Of a DNA stretch of 6,027 nucleotides, positions 1-5,184 are shown piece by piece. The position numbers and the translations under genes were made by a program. Below the pieces are notes generated by a model that searched no databases, had not been told where the DNA came from, and worked only from the letters and a program-made list of their open reading frames with translations. Origin of the DNA: Methanomassiliicoccales archaeon (GTDB lineage: Archaea; Thermoplasmatota; Thermoplasmata; Methanomassiliicoccales; JACIVX01); contig JANHAK010000086.1 of assembly GCA_024464195.1 (NCBI GenBank), positions 1 to 6,027 of the forward strand, given 5' to 3'. The first letter of the stretch is position 1, and each line of letters begins with the position of its first letter.

Positions 1-244
1 GATAATCCTTCAAGGTCACGCCAGATTTATGGGTAATTTTTAATAGGGGTGCACCTCCATCAAGGAAAGAAAGTGTTGCATCGAAGTCCCCATAAACCTG
101 TTCTGTTGGAGCCGGCATCGTGCCAACATACCACATGATGCTAGAAAACAGAGTGACAGTGATTGCCAGGACAAGGATATTTGCAATAATTTCAGACACC
201 GCTTCCTTAGCCTTCCGCAACTTCTTTTTCAAAAGATTACTCAT
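1..244 (-). CDS. archaeal type IV pilin-like protein, N-terminal part (3' end cut by window edge)
   Basis: Reading leftward from an ATG at 244, an open frame of 81 codons runs off the window without a stop. The protein begins MSNLLKKKLRKAKEAVSEII, a lysine/arginine-rich stretch followed by a hydrophobic segment (about residues 16-37, ending IMWYV). This is the layout of a class III (prepilin) signal: basic leader, predicted cleavage after Ala15 in KEA|VSE, then the hydrophobic helix that builds the pilus core. It matches the archaeal pilin N-terminal family (DUF1628/Pilin_N), whose members start with basic residues and an AVSxxI-type motif. The downstream part (DFDATLSFLDGGAPLLKITH) resembles the beta-rich start of such ectodomains. 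The start is supported by GGAGGA at 254-259, nine bases upstream. Expected role: surface pilus or adhesin subunit processed by a PibD/EppA-type peptidase. The family call rests on the N-terminus only, and the C-terminal part is unseen. Confidence 0.8.
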   Translation of the reverse strand, partial: MSNLLKKKLRKAKEAVSEIIANILVLAITVTLFSSIMWYVGTMPAPTEQVYGDFDATLSFLDGGAPLLKITHKSGVTLKDY

Positions 245-318
245 TCCCTTCAATCCTCCAATACCCAATCAATTAAATGCGGTTAGCCCTCATTCTCCTG
301 GATATTTACGCTTATTTG

Positions 319-325
319 TATATAT
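319..325 (-). promoter_or_regulatory. candidate TATA box for the pilin-like gene
   Basis: On the minus strand this reads ATATATA inside TTCATATATACAAAT, about 75 bases upstream of the pilin start codon. An archaeal TATA box lies about 25 bases before the transcription start, so transcription would begin near 296 and leave a leader of roughly 50 bases containing the ribosome binding site. The region is AT-rich, so a chance match is possible. Confidence 0.35.
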
Positions 326-736
326 GAAGCTATCGCGGAAATTACACTTTTTGCAAATTTCAAATTGAACTCTACTGGTAAAAAAAATCAAAAGAAGAAA
401 AAGGACATTAGTTCTTGATATATAGATTATCAACTGTCATCGACTGTGCGAATGAAATTTTCTCGGGAATCGTTATGAAGTGTAAACTTTGACCAGAGTA
501 TTCTTGGCAGCAACCAAATAAATCTAGATGTCTGATCCTGAGGATCTGACGATCTTGGACTGTTTCAGCGTCGACTTTTGAATTTTCAAGAGACCTCGTA
601 CTTTTGAACAAATTCCCAGTGTCTGCGTAATCTTTCGTATTAATATGCATAAATGATTATCTTTCAATTCACAAAACCTAGACAAGGATGAGTAAAGAAC
701 TTTTCAAATTAATTCTTAGGACTTCTGACAAAATTC

Positions 737-802
737 AAAGAAAAGAGAGAAAAGGAGAATGTTCAGTAACCAACTGATCAAAAATTCGCGAGATCGATTT
801 TT
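737..802 (-). terminator. candidate terminator of the flavoprotein gene
   Basis: Just after the flavoprotein stop, the minus strand shows an AAAAAT/ATTTTT inverted repeat (802-797 and 785-780). Two further CG pairs and one bulge would extend it to an eight-pair stem with a six-base loop. It is followed by a pyrimidine tract with several T-runs (about 757-737, CTCCTTTTCTCTCTTTTC). Archaeal RNA polymerase stops at T-rich tracts, so this is a reasonable end for the transcript. The stem is mostly A-T pairs and therefore weak. Confidence 0.35.
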
Positions 803-806
803 CAAT

Positions 807-1382
807 CTAATCAGCGAGCTTCTTCAAGACCCACGCCATATTTTTGCCTAGCGTCTTGAGAGTCTCAACGCCTTCCTTGTCATTCAAAATATCTCCAGGT
901 TTTGTAGCAGTTGCAACATTCCAATAACTTGACCCTACTACAATCCACTGGCCGATAAGGAAGAAGTAGTTCAGATCGGAGAAAGTGGCCAACGCTCCTG
1001 CTCTTCTCTGTACAGCAATGCCAGCACCGACCTTCCGCTTGAACATATCTCCATTGACCCTTGACACAAAACCGACACGGTCAATGAAAGCTTTCATCTG
1101 GGATGTCACATTGCCGAAATATACGGGGGACCCAAGCAACACCCCATCGGCTTCTTTTATCATTTCGATATATTTGTTGATGTTATCGGTGTCGATCACG
1201 CACTTGCCATCCTTGTTCTTGAAGCAGGCGTTGCACGCGTTACATCCTTCGATCTTTTCGCTCCCGAGCTGTATTAGATCGGTCTCAATTCCTTCGTTCC
1301 TTAATTCCGCAAGCACGATTTCTAACGCATGATAGGTGTTTCCATTCTTCCTTGGACTTCCGTTGAACGCTATTACTTTCAT
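807..1382 (-). CDS. NADPH-dependent FMN reductase / iron-sulfur flavoprotein (Isf family)
   Basis: A 191-residue flavodoxin-fold protein, the usual length for this family. It starts MKVIAFNGSPRKNGNT, where SPRKNGNT is the FMN phosphate-binding loop (residues 9-16), and carries GSPVYFGNVTSQMKAFIDR (about 84-102), the second flavin-contacting block. Residues 47-61 hold C-NA-C-NA-C-x7-C (Cys47, 50, 53, 61). This fits the compact CX2CX2CX4-7C motif that binds a [4Fe-4S] cluster in Methanosarcina-type Isf. Such proteins are cytoplasmic, typically homo-oligomeric, and pass electrons between ferredoxin or NAD(P)H and acceptors such as oxygen, peroxide or quinone-like compounds. The start at 1382 is preferred over an in-frame ATG at 1394: it has GGTGAT three bases upstream and the canonical family N-terminus, while 1394 has no ribosome binding site. 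The gene stands alone; physiological partner and substrate are not shown by the sequence. Confidence 0.88.
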   Translation of the reverse strand: MKVIAFNGSPRKNGNTYHALEIVLAELRNEGIETDLIQLGSEKIEGCNACNACFKNKDGKCVIDTDNINKYIEMIKEADGVLLGSPVYFGNVTSQMKAFIDRVGFVSRVNGDMFKRKVGAGIAVQRRAGALATFSDLNYFFLIGQWIVVGSSYWNVATATKPGDILNDKEGVETLKTLGKNMAWVLKKLAD

Positions 1383-1385
1383 TCG

Positions 1386-1391
1386 ATCACC
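1386..1391 (-). promoter_or_regulatory. ribosome binding site deciding the flavoprotein start
   Basis: GGTGAT on the minus strand matches the complement of the archaeal 16S rRNA 3' end (AUCACC) and lies three bases before the ATG at 1382. It falls inside the longer open frame that begins at 1394, which argues that the longer form is not the translated one. Confidence 0.6.
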
Positions 1392-1460
1392 CATGAATAA
1401 ACGATTTTCGATCAGAAAAACACATTTGAGATAATAATTTCTCGCTCTCTACATTAGTAT

Positions 1461-1470
1461 AGTATATTAT
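1461..1470 (-). promoter_or_regulatory. candidate TATA box for the flavoprotein gene
   Basis: The minus strand reads ATAATATACT about 80 bases upstream of the start at 1382. With a usual spacing of about 25 bases, transcription would start near 1440, giving a leader of 55-60 bases. This is a match by eye in an AT-rich region. Confidence 0.3.
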
Positions 1471-1633
1471 TACCATTTTGCAGGAAGAATTCTTGAATTC
1501 GTTGCGAGGACAAATTTAAAAGGTACTGATCATAAATTTTCTTGATGTTAAGGCCATAAGACCATCATTTACCCGATTAAGAATAAATAGCTAGAAAACA
1601 TCTGCTACTGGAGAAAGGATGCTAGGTGGAAAA

Positions 1634-1828
1634 ATGCAACTTTACTTGAGAATAATTCAAGATGCCACAACTGGAAAAGGGGTCATAGAAATCCTTGAGC
1701 AGAGAACGATTACATGCAGAGCAAGGATCGGATTGATCACATACGATAATGAAGAACAGAAGAAATTCTTCGTTGAGGCGCTTCTCGAAGGGGGAAAGTA
1801 CGGGTCTGTGATCCCCCTGTCCAAGTAA
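1634..1828 (+). CDS. small protein of unknown function, first of a tandem paralogous pair
   Basis: Encodes 64 residues from ATG 1634. I do not recognise the family. The chain suggests two or more short beta strands (QLYLRIIQD, GVIEILEQ, ARIGLITYD) followed by an amphipathic helix (NEEQKKFFVEALLEGG) and a GGKYG tail. There is no signal peptide, membrane segment or conserved cysteine set (one Cys, residue 28), so a small soluble cytoplasmic protein is likely. An in-frame ATG at 1619 with GGAG/AGG upstream would add five residues. I prefer 1634 because AGGTGG lies four bases before it and because the ungapped alignment with the next protein begins exactly there. A TATA-like AATAAATA at about 1582-1589 would place transcription start near 1610. 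The neighbour begins 24 bases after this stop, so the two are probably co-transcribed. Confidence 0.72.
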   Translation: MQLYLRIIQDATTGKGVIEILEQRTITCRARIGLITYDNEEQKKFFVEALLEGGKYGSVIPLSK

Positions 1829-1852
1829 AATATGGTGAAATGAGGTGAGGAG

Positions 1853-2041
1853 ATGAATCTACAATTGAGAATTGTTGAGGATCAGAAAAATGGGAGGGGC
1901 ATTATCGAGATCATTGAAGACAAGAATCCGATGATCAAAGCGATCATTGGCTATATTTCATTCGATGATGAAAGCAAGAAGAAATTTTTTATCGATGCAC
2001 TGCTCAAAGGCGGAAAGTTCGGAGAAGTTGTTTCGGCCTGA
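1853..2041 (+). CDS. small protein of unknown function, second of a tandem paralogous pair
   Basis: Encodes 62 residues with a strong ribosome binding site (GAGGTGAGG, 1842-1850) two bases before the ATG. It aligns without gaps to the preceding protein: 30 of 60 positions are identical, including LRI, D10, GxG at 14-16, IEI, IG, KKFF, ALL and GGKxG. The predicted layout is the same: strands LQLRIVED, GIIEIIED and AIIGYISFD, then helix ESKKKFFIDALLKGG. No cysteine, signal peptide or membrane segment is present. The shared DxxxGxG and C-terminal KKFFxxALLxGGKxG pattern marks a real family, but I cannot assign a function. The pair may have arisen by local duplication and may act as a heterodimer; this is inference. 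The gene is convergent with arsM, 155 bases away, with no obvious shared control. Confidence 0.8.
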   Translation: MNLQLRIVEDQKNGRGIIEIIEDKNPMIKAIIGYISFDDESKKKFFIDALLKGGKFGEVVSA

Positions 2042-2196
2042 GCTGGACGGAACAGTCAAGATGTCAATTTGATGAGCGAAAATGAAGATCGTACAAAAGA
2101 AATCAGGCATACACCTAGCAATGATTCCTACGCGTCAAGATAATTCTGAATTTTGCAATCGCGCTCAGGACACCTCCCTGGTCCCCGATCAAGAAA

Positions 2197-3039
2197 TCAT
2201 GGCTTATAAGCAACGATATGATCGTTTGCGATTGCAAGAAAAGCCCTCGCGACGATTTTCTCATCGAGTGTTTCCCTGCCGAGCCTTTTCGCTTCGTCAA
2301 TCACTGTTTTTGCGAATGATGTCGCTTCCTCAAACGTGTAGGTTCTGCGATCTGTTACTCTCACATCAAAAAAACCTGCAGCTTTGATCATCGAGAGATA
2401 TTCCACCTCTGGGATCGCACCAGAGACGCACGCACTCCAAAGGTCAAGATTTGCTCTCACCTCGGATGGCAACTCGTCAATGAGAACCCTGTCAGAGATC
2501 GCAAGCTTTCCCTTCGGTTTGAGAACCCGATAGGCTTCCTTGAAGACTTTTTCTTTATCGGTGACCAGATTGATCACACAATTGCTGATTACGACGTCTA
2601 TAGAGTTGTCCTCGACGGGGAGATTCTCAATAAAACCTTTCCTAAATTCCACGTTTCCCAAACCCATGGATTTCGCAACTTTGTCTGCTTTGGCGACCAT
2701 TTCATCCGTTGCATCGACCCCAATCACTTTGCCTTGATGACCGACTTTGTGTGAAGCAAGGAAAACATCGAGTCCGGCGCCACTACCAAGATCAAGCACA
2801 ACCTGGCCGGGTTTGAGTTCAGCAATTGCCAGTGGGTTCCCGCACGCACAGTTCGATGTCCTTACTTCTTCTGGCACCGAGGCCAATTCTTTTTCCGAAT
2901 ATATTTTGATGATTTCCTTCGTCCCCGAAGAAGTATCACAGCATGATTTTCCTTCATTCGCCACCCTCGAATAGCGATTGATGACTGCGGTGCGTATCAC
3001 ATTATTTTGTCCGCCTTTCTTACCGAGATCATTAGACAT
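2197..3039 (-). CDS. arsM: arsenite S-adenosylmethionine methyltransferase
   Basis: A 280-residue class I methyltransferase that moves methyl groups from S-adenosylmethionine to trivalent arsenic in the cytoplasm, giving methylated and partly volatile arsenicals. Motif I is VVLDLGSGAGLDVFLA (residues 80-95), and the acidic residue binding the SAM ribose lies in VIGVDATDEM (Asp109). Arsenic-binding cysteines of the family are visible: CC at 33-34, Cys66 in CACGNP, Cys154 in SNCVINL, and Cys204 in WSACVSGA. The 50-residue spacing between the last two equals that of the characterised algal enzyme (Cys174/Cys224). YSRVA (about 23-27) matches the usual N-terminal YxxIA-like motif. The start at 3039 is chosen over an in-frame ATG at 3072 because GAGGTGG lies five bases upstream, while 3072 has no ribosome binding site. 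No arsR, arsenite pump or arsenate reductase lies in the window, so the gene stands alone here. A related methyltransferase acting on another soft metalloid cannot be excluded. Confidence 0.9.
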   Translation of the reverse strand: MSNDLGKKGGQNNVIRTAVINRYSRVANEGKSCCDTSSGTKEIIKIYSEKELASVPEEVRTSNCACGNPLAIAELKPGQVVLDLGSGAGLDVFLASHKVGHQGKVIGVDATDEMVAKADKVAKSMGLGNVEFRKGFIENLPVEDNSIDVVISNCVINLVTDKEKVFKEAYRVLKPKGKLAISDRVLIDELPSEVRANLDLWSACVSGAIPEVEYLSMIKAAGFFDVRVTDRRTYTFEEATSFAKTVIDEAKRLGRETLDEKIVARAFLAIANDHIVAYKP

Positions 3040-3044
3040 CGTTG

Positions 3045-3051
3045 CCACCTC
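3045..3051 (-). promoter_or_regulatory. ribosome binding site deciding the arsM start
   Basis: The minus strand reads GAGGTGG, five bases before the ATG at 3039. It is a near-perfect Shine-Dalgarno site and lies inside the longer open frame from 3072, which favours the 280-residue product. Confidence 0.7.
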
Positions 3052-3133
3052 TCTTTTTTTAGATTTGGACATTTACAGTCGTTAGAAGCGATCGAATTCA
3101 CTTCATCTCGCGTTTAGCCTTAAACTTTGCTTT

Positions 3134-3143
3134 GGTATAAGAA
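3134..3143 (-). promoter_or_regulatory. candidate TATA box for arsM
   Basis: The minus strand reads TTCTTATACC about 95-105 bases upstream of the arsM start, which would put transcription start near 3112 and give a leader of about 70 bases. The match is weak, and other AT-rich positions nearby could serve. Confidence 0.22.
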
Positions 3144-3406
3144 TTATGCTTCAATTAAATTCCCACATTATCATATTCAATTATTTGTATCCAGCTTGTA
3201 TACTGCTCACTTTCTTATCATCAAGAAATTACTTCGTTTATAAAGTCATAAAGAGCGAAAAAAAGTAGCGAATTGCGAAATGAAGCGTAAACATCATGGC
3301 ACAAAATGACCGTACGTGAAAAATCGTAAGTTGATAGAATAACCATACAACTTTTTGTTGCTGGTTTAACGATCAAAAGATTTCGTAGGCTTCTTAATTA
3401 TCAATG

Positions 3407-3429
3407 ATTCTTAATACCTTAATAAGAAT
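3407..3429. repeat. inverted repeat ATTCTTA-N9-TAAGAAT upstream of the transporter promoter
   Basis: Perfect 7-base arms at 3407-3413 and 3423-3429. A further direct copy of TTCTTAAT lies at 3391-3398, 17 bases before the one at 3408-3415. It sits just upstream of the presumed TATA box of the transporter operon, a normal place for a regulator site. The sequence is all A/T except for one C/G pair in each arm, so chance is a real possibility. Confidence 0.35.
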
Positions 3430-3439
3430 TAAAGAAAAG

Positions 3440-3448
3440 TAATAAATA
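3440..3448 (+). promoter_or_regulatory. candidate TATA box of the cobalt/nickel transporter operon
   Basis: TAATAAATA preceded by the purine-rich AAAGAAAAG, which could serve as a TFB recognition element. A start about 25 bases downstream would fall near 3468-3472, at the left arm of the palindrome at 3467-3491, leaving a leader of about 35-40 bases that includes the cbiM ribosome binding site. Confidence 0.4.
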
Positions 3449-3466
3449 GAATAAAATGGATTGTCG

Positions 3467-3491
3467 TAACACGCATATCTAATTCGTGTTA
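3467..3491 (+). promoter_or_regulatory. candidate operator or leader hairpin before cbiM
   Basis: Perfect inverted repeat TAACACG-N11-CGTGTTA (arms 3467-3473 and 3485-3491). As RNA the stem extends by G-U, C-G and U-G pairs to ten base pairs and takes in the first two bases (3493-3494) of the GGAGG ribosome binding site. It lies at the expected transcription start and directly before cbiM. Two readings fit: a dimeric repressor site covering the start point (half-sites GTAACAC/GTGTTAT separated by 13 bases, an architecture like that of NikR operators), or a hairpin that limits ribosome access. The repeat is seen; its function is inferred. Confidence 0.5.
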
Positions 3492-3506
3492 TGGAGGAAA
3501 GAAAGA

Positions 3507-4166
3507 ATGCACATTCCTGATGGGCTCATGGCGCCCGTGATCCTCGCAATTGGATGGGTGATTGCACTCGCAGTTATTGCCTTTTCAGTCTTCAAGGTGA
3601 ACAAAAAAATCGACGAAAAAACGGTTCCCTTGATGGCGATTCTTGCTGCAGGCATTTTCGTCGCACAAATGCTCAATTTTCCGATCTTTGGCGGTACGAC
3701 TGGTCATCTTATCGGGGCTGCACTTGCTGCCGTGCTGGTCGGTCCATACGCCGCCGTGATCATTCTGACGGTCATCCTCGTAATTCAATGCTTTGTTTTC
3801 GGCGATGGTGGACTTACTGCGTTAGGTCTCAATCTCACAAACATGGCCGTCATCGGGACCTTTGTTGCTTGGGGCACCTACAAACTCTTTCCCAAGAAGT
3901 TGGAGAAGGTCGGCGTTGTTGCCGCCGCGTGGTTATCAGTCTTCGCGGCGGCCTTCGCCTGCGCGTTTGAACTCGCAGCAAGCTTCAGTCTCTCGGGTGG
4001 TGCTTACGGCATTGAAGCGGCGATTTCGCTCCCTTCGATGCTCGGATATCACGCGGTCATTGGAATTGGCGAGGGAATCATTACTGGTGCAATCTTCCTC
4101 TATCTGGCGAAAGTTGCGCCTGACATTATAAAAACGCGAAAGCCGGCTGAGGAGGTGACAACGTGA
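3507..4166 (+). CDS. cbiM: CbiM/NikM, substrate-binding membrane subunit of ECF cobalt/nickel transporter
   Basis: A 219-residue S-component of the group I ECF transporters that captures Co2+ or Ni2+ at the outer face of the membrane. The conserved N-terminus MHIPDG is intact. In structures of this family the N-terminal amine, His2 and a later histidine form the metal site; here the later one is His67 in FGGTTGHLIG. Other signature blocks are MLNFPIF (55-61), FGDGGLTALGLNLTNM (98-113) and YHAVIGIGEGIITG (181-194). About seven hydrophobic segments span the chain. The start must be ATG 3507, because the free MHI terminus is part of the site and GGAGG lies nine bases upstream; an open-frame GTG at 3486 would place residues before it. 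The stop overlaps the next gene by four bases (GTGA). The sequence does not settle nickel versus cobalt. Confidence 0.94.
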   Translation: MHIPDGLMAPVILAIGWVIALAVIAFSVFKVNKKIDEKTVPLMAILAAGIFVAQMLNFPIFGGTTGHLIGAALAAVLVGPYAAVIILTVILVIQCFVFGDGGLTALGLNLTNMAVIGTFVAWGTYKLFPKKLEKVGVVAAAWLSVFAAAFACAFELAASFSLSGGAYGIEAAISLPSMLGYHAVIGIGEGIITGAIFLYLAKVAPDIIKTRKPAEEVTT

Positions 4167-4453
4167 CCGAGAAGACTTATTTGAAGGCAATCCTCGGCAT
4201 CATCATTCTCTTTGCAATTGGGCTCGTTTTTTACTTCATCTTTTCCGCCTCTTACGGTGACGGGCTTGAAAAGACGATGGAAAATGCAGGCGTGGAAGAG
4301 GGAGAGCCTGTCTATCATGCACCCCTTGATTACGGCGAAGACTACTTGACGGCATTCTTCGCTGGGCTGCTTGGATTCGGCCTCGTCTTCGGCATCTCGT
4401 ATGCTTACTTCAAAATTGCTGGGAAGAAGAAAGAGAGCAAGGAAGCAAAATGA
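4163..4453 (+). CDS. PDGLE-domain small subunit (NikN/CbiN-like) of the metal transporter
   Basis: A 96-residue membrane protein with two hydrophobic helices (about residues 8-28 and 62-84) and an external loop between them. The loop contains SASYGDGLEKTMENAG and later HAPLDYG, matching the PDGLE family (YGDGLE here for PDGLE), which occurs as a separate small gene or fused to the end of CbiM/NikM. It lacks the GGADGQA-like loop of classical bacterial CbiN, so the name PDGLE or NikN-like is safer than CbiN. The family accessory is thought to help CbiM load metal. Translation starts at GTG 4163 with a full GGAGGTGA site (4151-4158), overlapping the cbiM stop by four bases. Its own stop overlaps the start of cbiQ in an ATGA, so the subunits are translationally coupled. 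The C-terminus is lysine-rich and probably cytoplasmic. Confidence 0.85.
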   Translation: MTEKTYLKAILGIIILFAIGLVFYFIFSASYGDGLEKTMENAGVEEGEPVYHAPLDYGEDYLTAFFAGLLGFGLVFGISYAYFKIAGKKKESKEAK

Positions 4454-5184
4454 GGCATCATGAGATTGATCAGTACGCGAGGCAATCGCCGCTCTGCAAC
4501 TTCGATCCAAGGGTTAAAATCGCAAGCACAGTCATCTTTACGATTTCGGTTGCCCTGCTCCGAGAAATAACGCCCTTGATCATTTCCCTTCTTTTTCTTC
4601 TTCTTATTGTAATAGCCTCCCGTGTCCCTTTGATCCATATCGTGAAATCCTACGCCATCGCATTCCCCTTCGCCGTCTTTGCTTCCCTCACAATGTGGTA
4701 TTCATCAGGACCTGAGGAAGCCACTGCAATGTTCCTTCGAATCACCGATTCGGTTCTCGCTCTCATCATTCTTGTCTCAACAACCCCATTTTTCGAATTC
4801 CTCAAGGCACTCCGATGGTTTAAGGTTCCAGCGATCATCATTTCGCTTCTTCTCTTTACATACCGCTTCATTTTCGTTTTTATCGATGAATTGGAAAGAA
4901 TGAAGCTTGCGCGTGAGGCGCGTGGATTCAACGGTGGAAAAAGTCTTCTTAACGTAGAAGCACTCCGCACAATCGCCTACACGGCTGGGATGATCCTCGT
5001 GCGATCGCACAACAGAGCAAACAATATTTATTCCGCCTTGCTTTCTCGTGGCTACACAGGTGAAGTAAGGACATTGAGCCGTCTGCGAATAAGACCCCGC
5101 GACGCGATCTTCGCCGCAGCGTTCATTGGTATGTCCCTCATGTCCCTCTTCATCCAGGCCGGTGTGATCATTTGGACGCTTTGA
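4450..5184 (+). CDS. cbiQ: CbiQ/EcfT, transmembrane coupling subunit of ECF cobalt/nickel transporter
   Basis: A 244-residue EcfT-type protein that links the metal-binding CbiM to the CbiO ATPase. The N-terminal HHEIDQYARQSPLCNFDPRVKI matches the usual family opening, where DPRxKI precedes the first membrane helix. Hydrophobic segments lie around 24-58, 67-84, 100-112, 127-147 and 217-241. The two cytoplasmic coupling motifs that dock into the ATPases are present: Ala-Arg-Gly at 157-159 (EARGF) and Ser-Arg-Gly at 199-201 (LLSRGY). The start overlaps the stop of the preceding gene (ATGA, 4450-4453). Only a weak AAGGA precedes it, so translation probably depends on ribosomes arriving from upstream. 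The length is normal for the family and no key residue is missing. Confidence 0.92.
   Translation: MRHHEIDQYARQSPLCNFDPRVKIASTVIFTISVALLREITPLIISLLFLLLIVIASRVPLIHIVKSYAIAFPFAVFASLTMWYSSGPEEATAMFLRITDSVLALIILVSTTPFFEFLKALRWFKVPAIIISLLLFTYRFIFVFIDELERMKLAREARGFNGGKSLLNVEALRTIAYTAGMILVRSHNRANNIYSALLSRGYTGEVRTLSRLRIRPRDAIFAAAFIGMSLMSLFIQAGVIIWTL

Larger units (their letters stand above)
245..806. other. AT-rich intergenic stretch, no gene supported
   Basis: About 560 bases between the pilin start and the flavoprotein stop. It holds the pilin ribosome binding site and candidate TATA box at its left end and a possible flavoprotein terminator at its right end. The only longer open frame (408-650, minus, 80 codons) has no good ribosome binding site and no recognisable motif, so I do not call it a gene. 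A 13-base palindrome, GATCCTGAGGATC, lies at 534-546. I see no tRNA, CRISPR or insertion-sequence ends. Confidence 0.6.
3040..3506. other. divergent AT-rich control region between arsM and the metal-transport operon
   Basis: About 465 bases without a supported gene. It must hold the arsM promoter (leftward) and the transporter promoter (rightward). Besides the sites listed separately, I see a direct repeat TTGTAT at 3185-3190 and 3196-3201 (one helix turn apart), four GCG-containing words at 3255-3287, and a small CAAC-T5-GTTG hairpin at 3348-3360. I see no cobalamin riboswitch: there is no GC-rich B12-box-like stretch, and the region is far too AT-rich. Confidence 0.55.

Noticed and set aside
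120..368. 82-codon plus-strand frame
   Set aside because: Lies antisense to the pilin-like gene and its leader; the opposite strand has a convincing pilin N-terminus and ribosome binding site.
534..546. 13-base palindrome GATCCTGAGGATC
   Set aside because: Short, single, far from any supported start, with no second copy nearby; kept only as a note in the intergenic entry.
408..650. 80-codon open frame on the minus strand in the AT-rich gap
   Set aside because: No good ribosome binding site, no recognisable motif or hydrophobic pattern, and a composition like the surrounding non-coding DNA.
759..851. 30-codon plus-strand frame with a good AAGGAGA site before its ATG
   Set aside because: Overlaps the 3' end of the flavoprotein gene on the opposite strand; the purine stretch is better explained as the complement of a T-rich terminator tract.
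985..1332. 115-codon plus-strand frame
   Set aside because: Antisense shadow of the flavoprotein gene, which has clear family motifs.
1485..1500. AAGAATTCTT palindrome and doubled GAATTC
   Set aside because: Short AT-rich palindromes are expected by chance in such intergenic DNA, and it does not align with a promoter element.
2082..2387. 101-codon plus-strand frame after the small-protein pair
   Set aside because: About two thirds overlaps arsM in antisense; it has no ribosome binding site and no similarity to the small pair.
3073..3485. Possible cobalamin riboswitch before the cobalt transporter genes
   Set aside because: No conserved B12-box-like sequence and no large GC-rich stems; the stretch is strongly AT-rich.
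4100..4510. 136-codon minus-strand frame across cbiM, the PDGLE gene and cbiQ
   Set aside because: Antisense to well-supported transporter genes, with low-complexity shadow composition.
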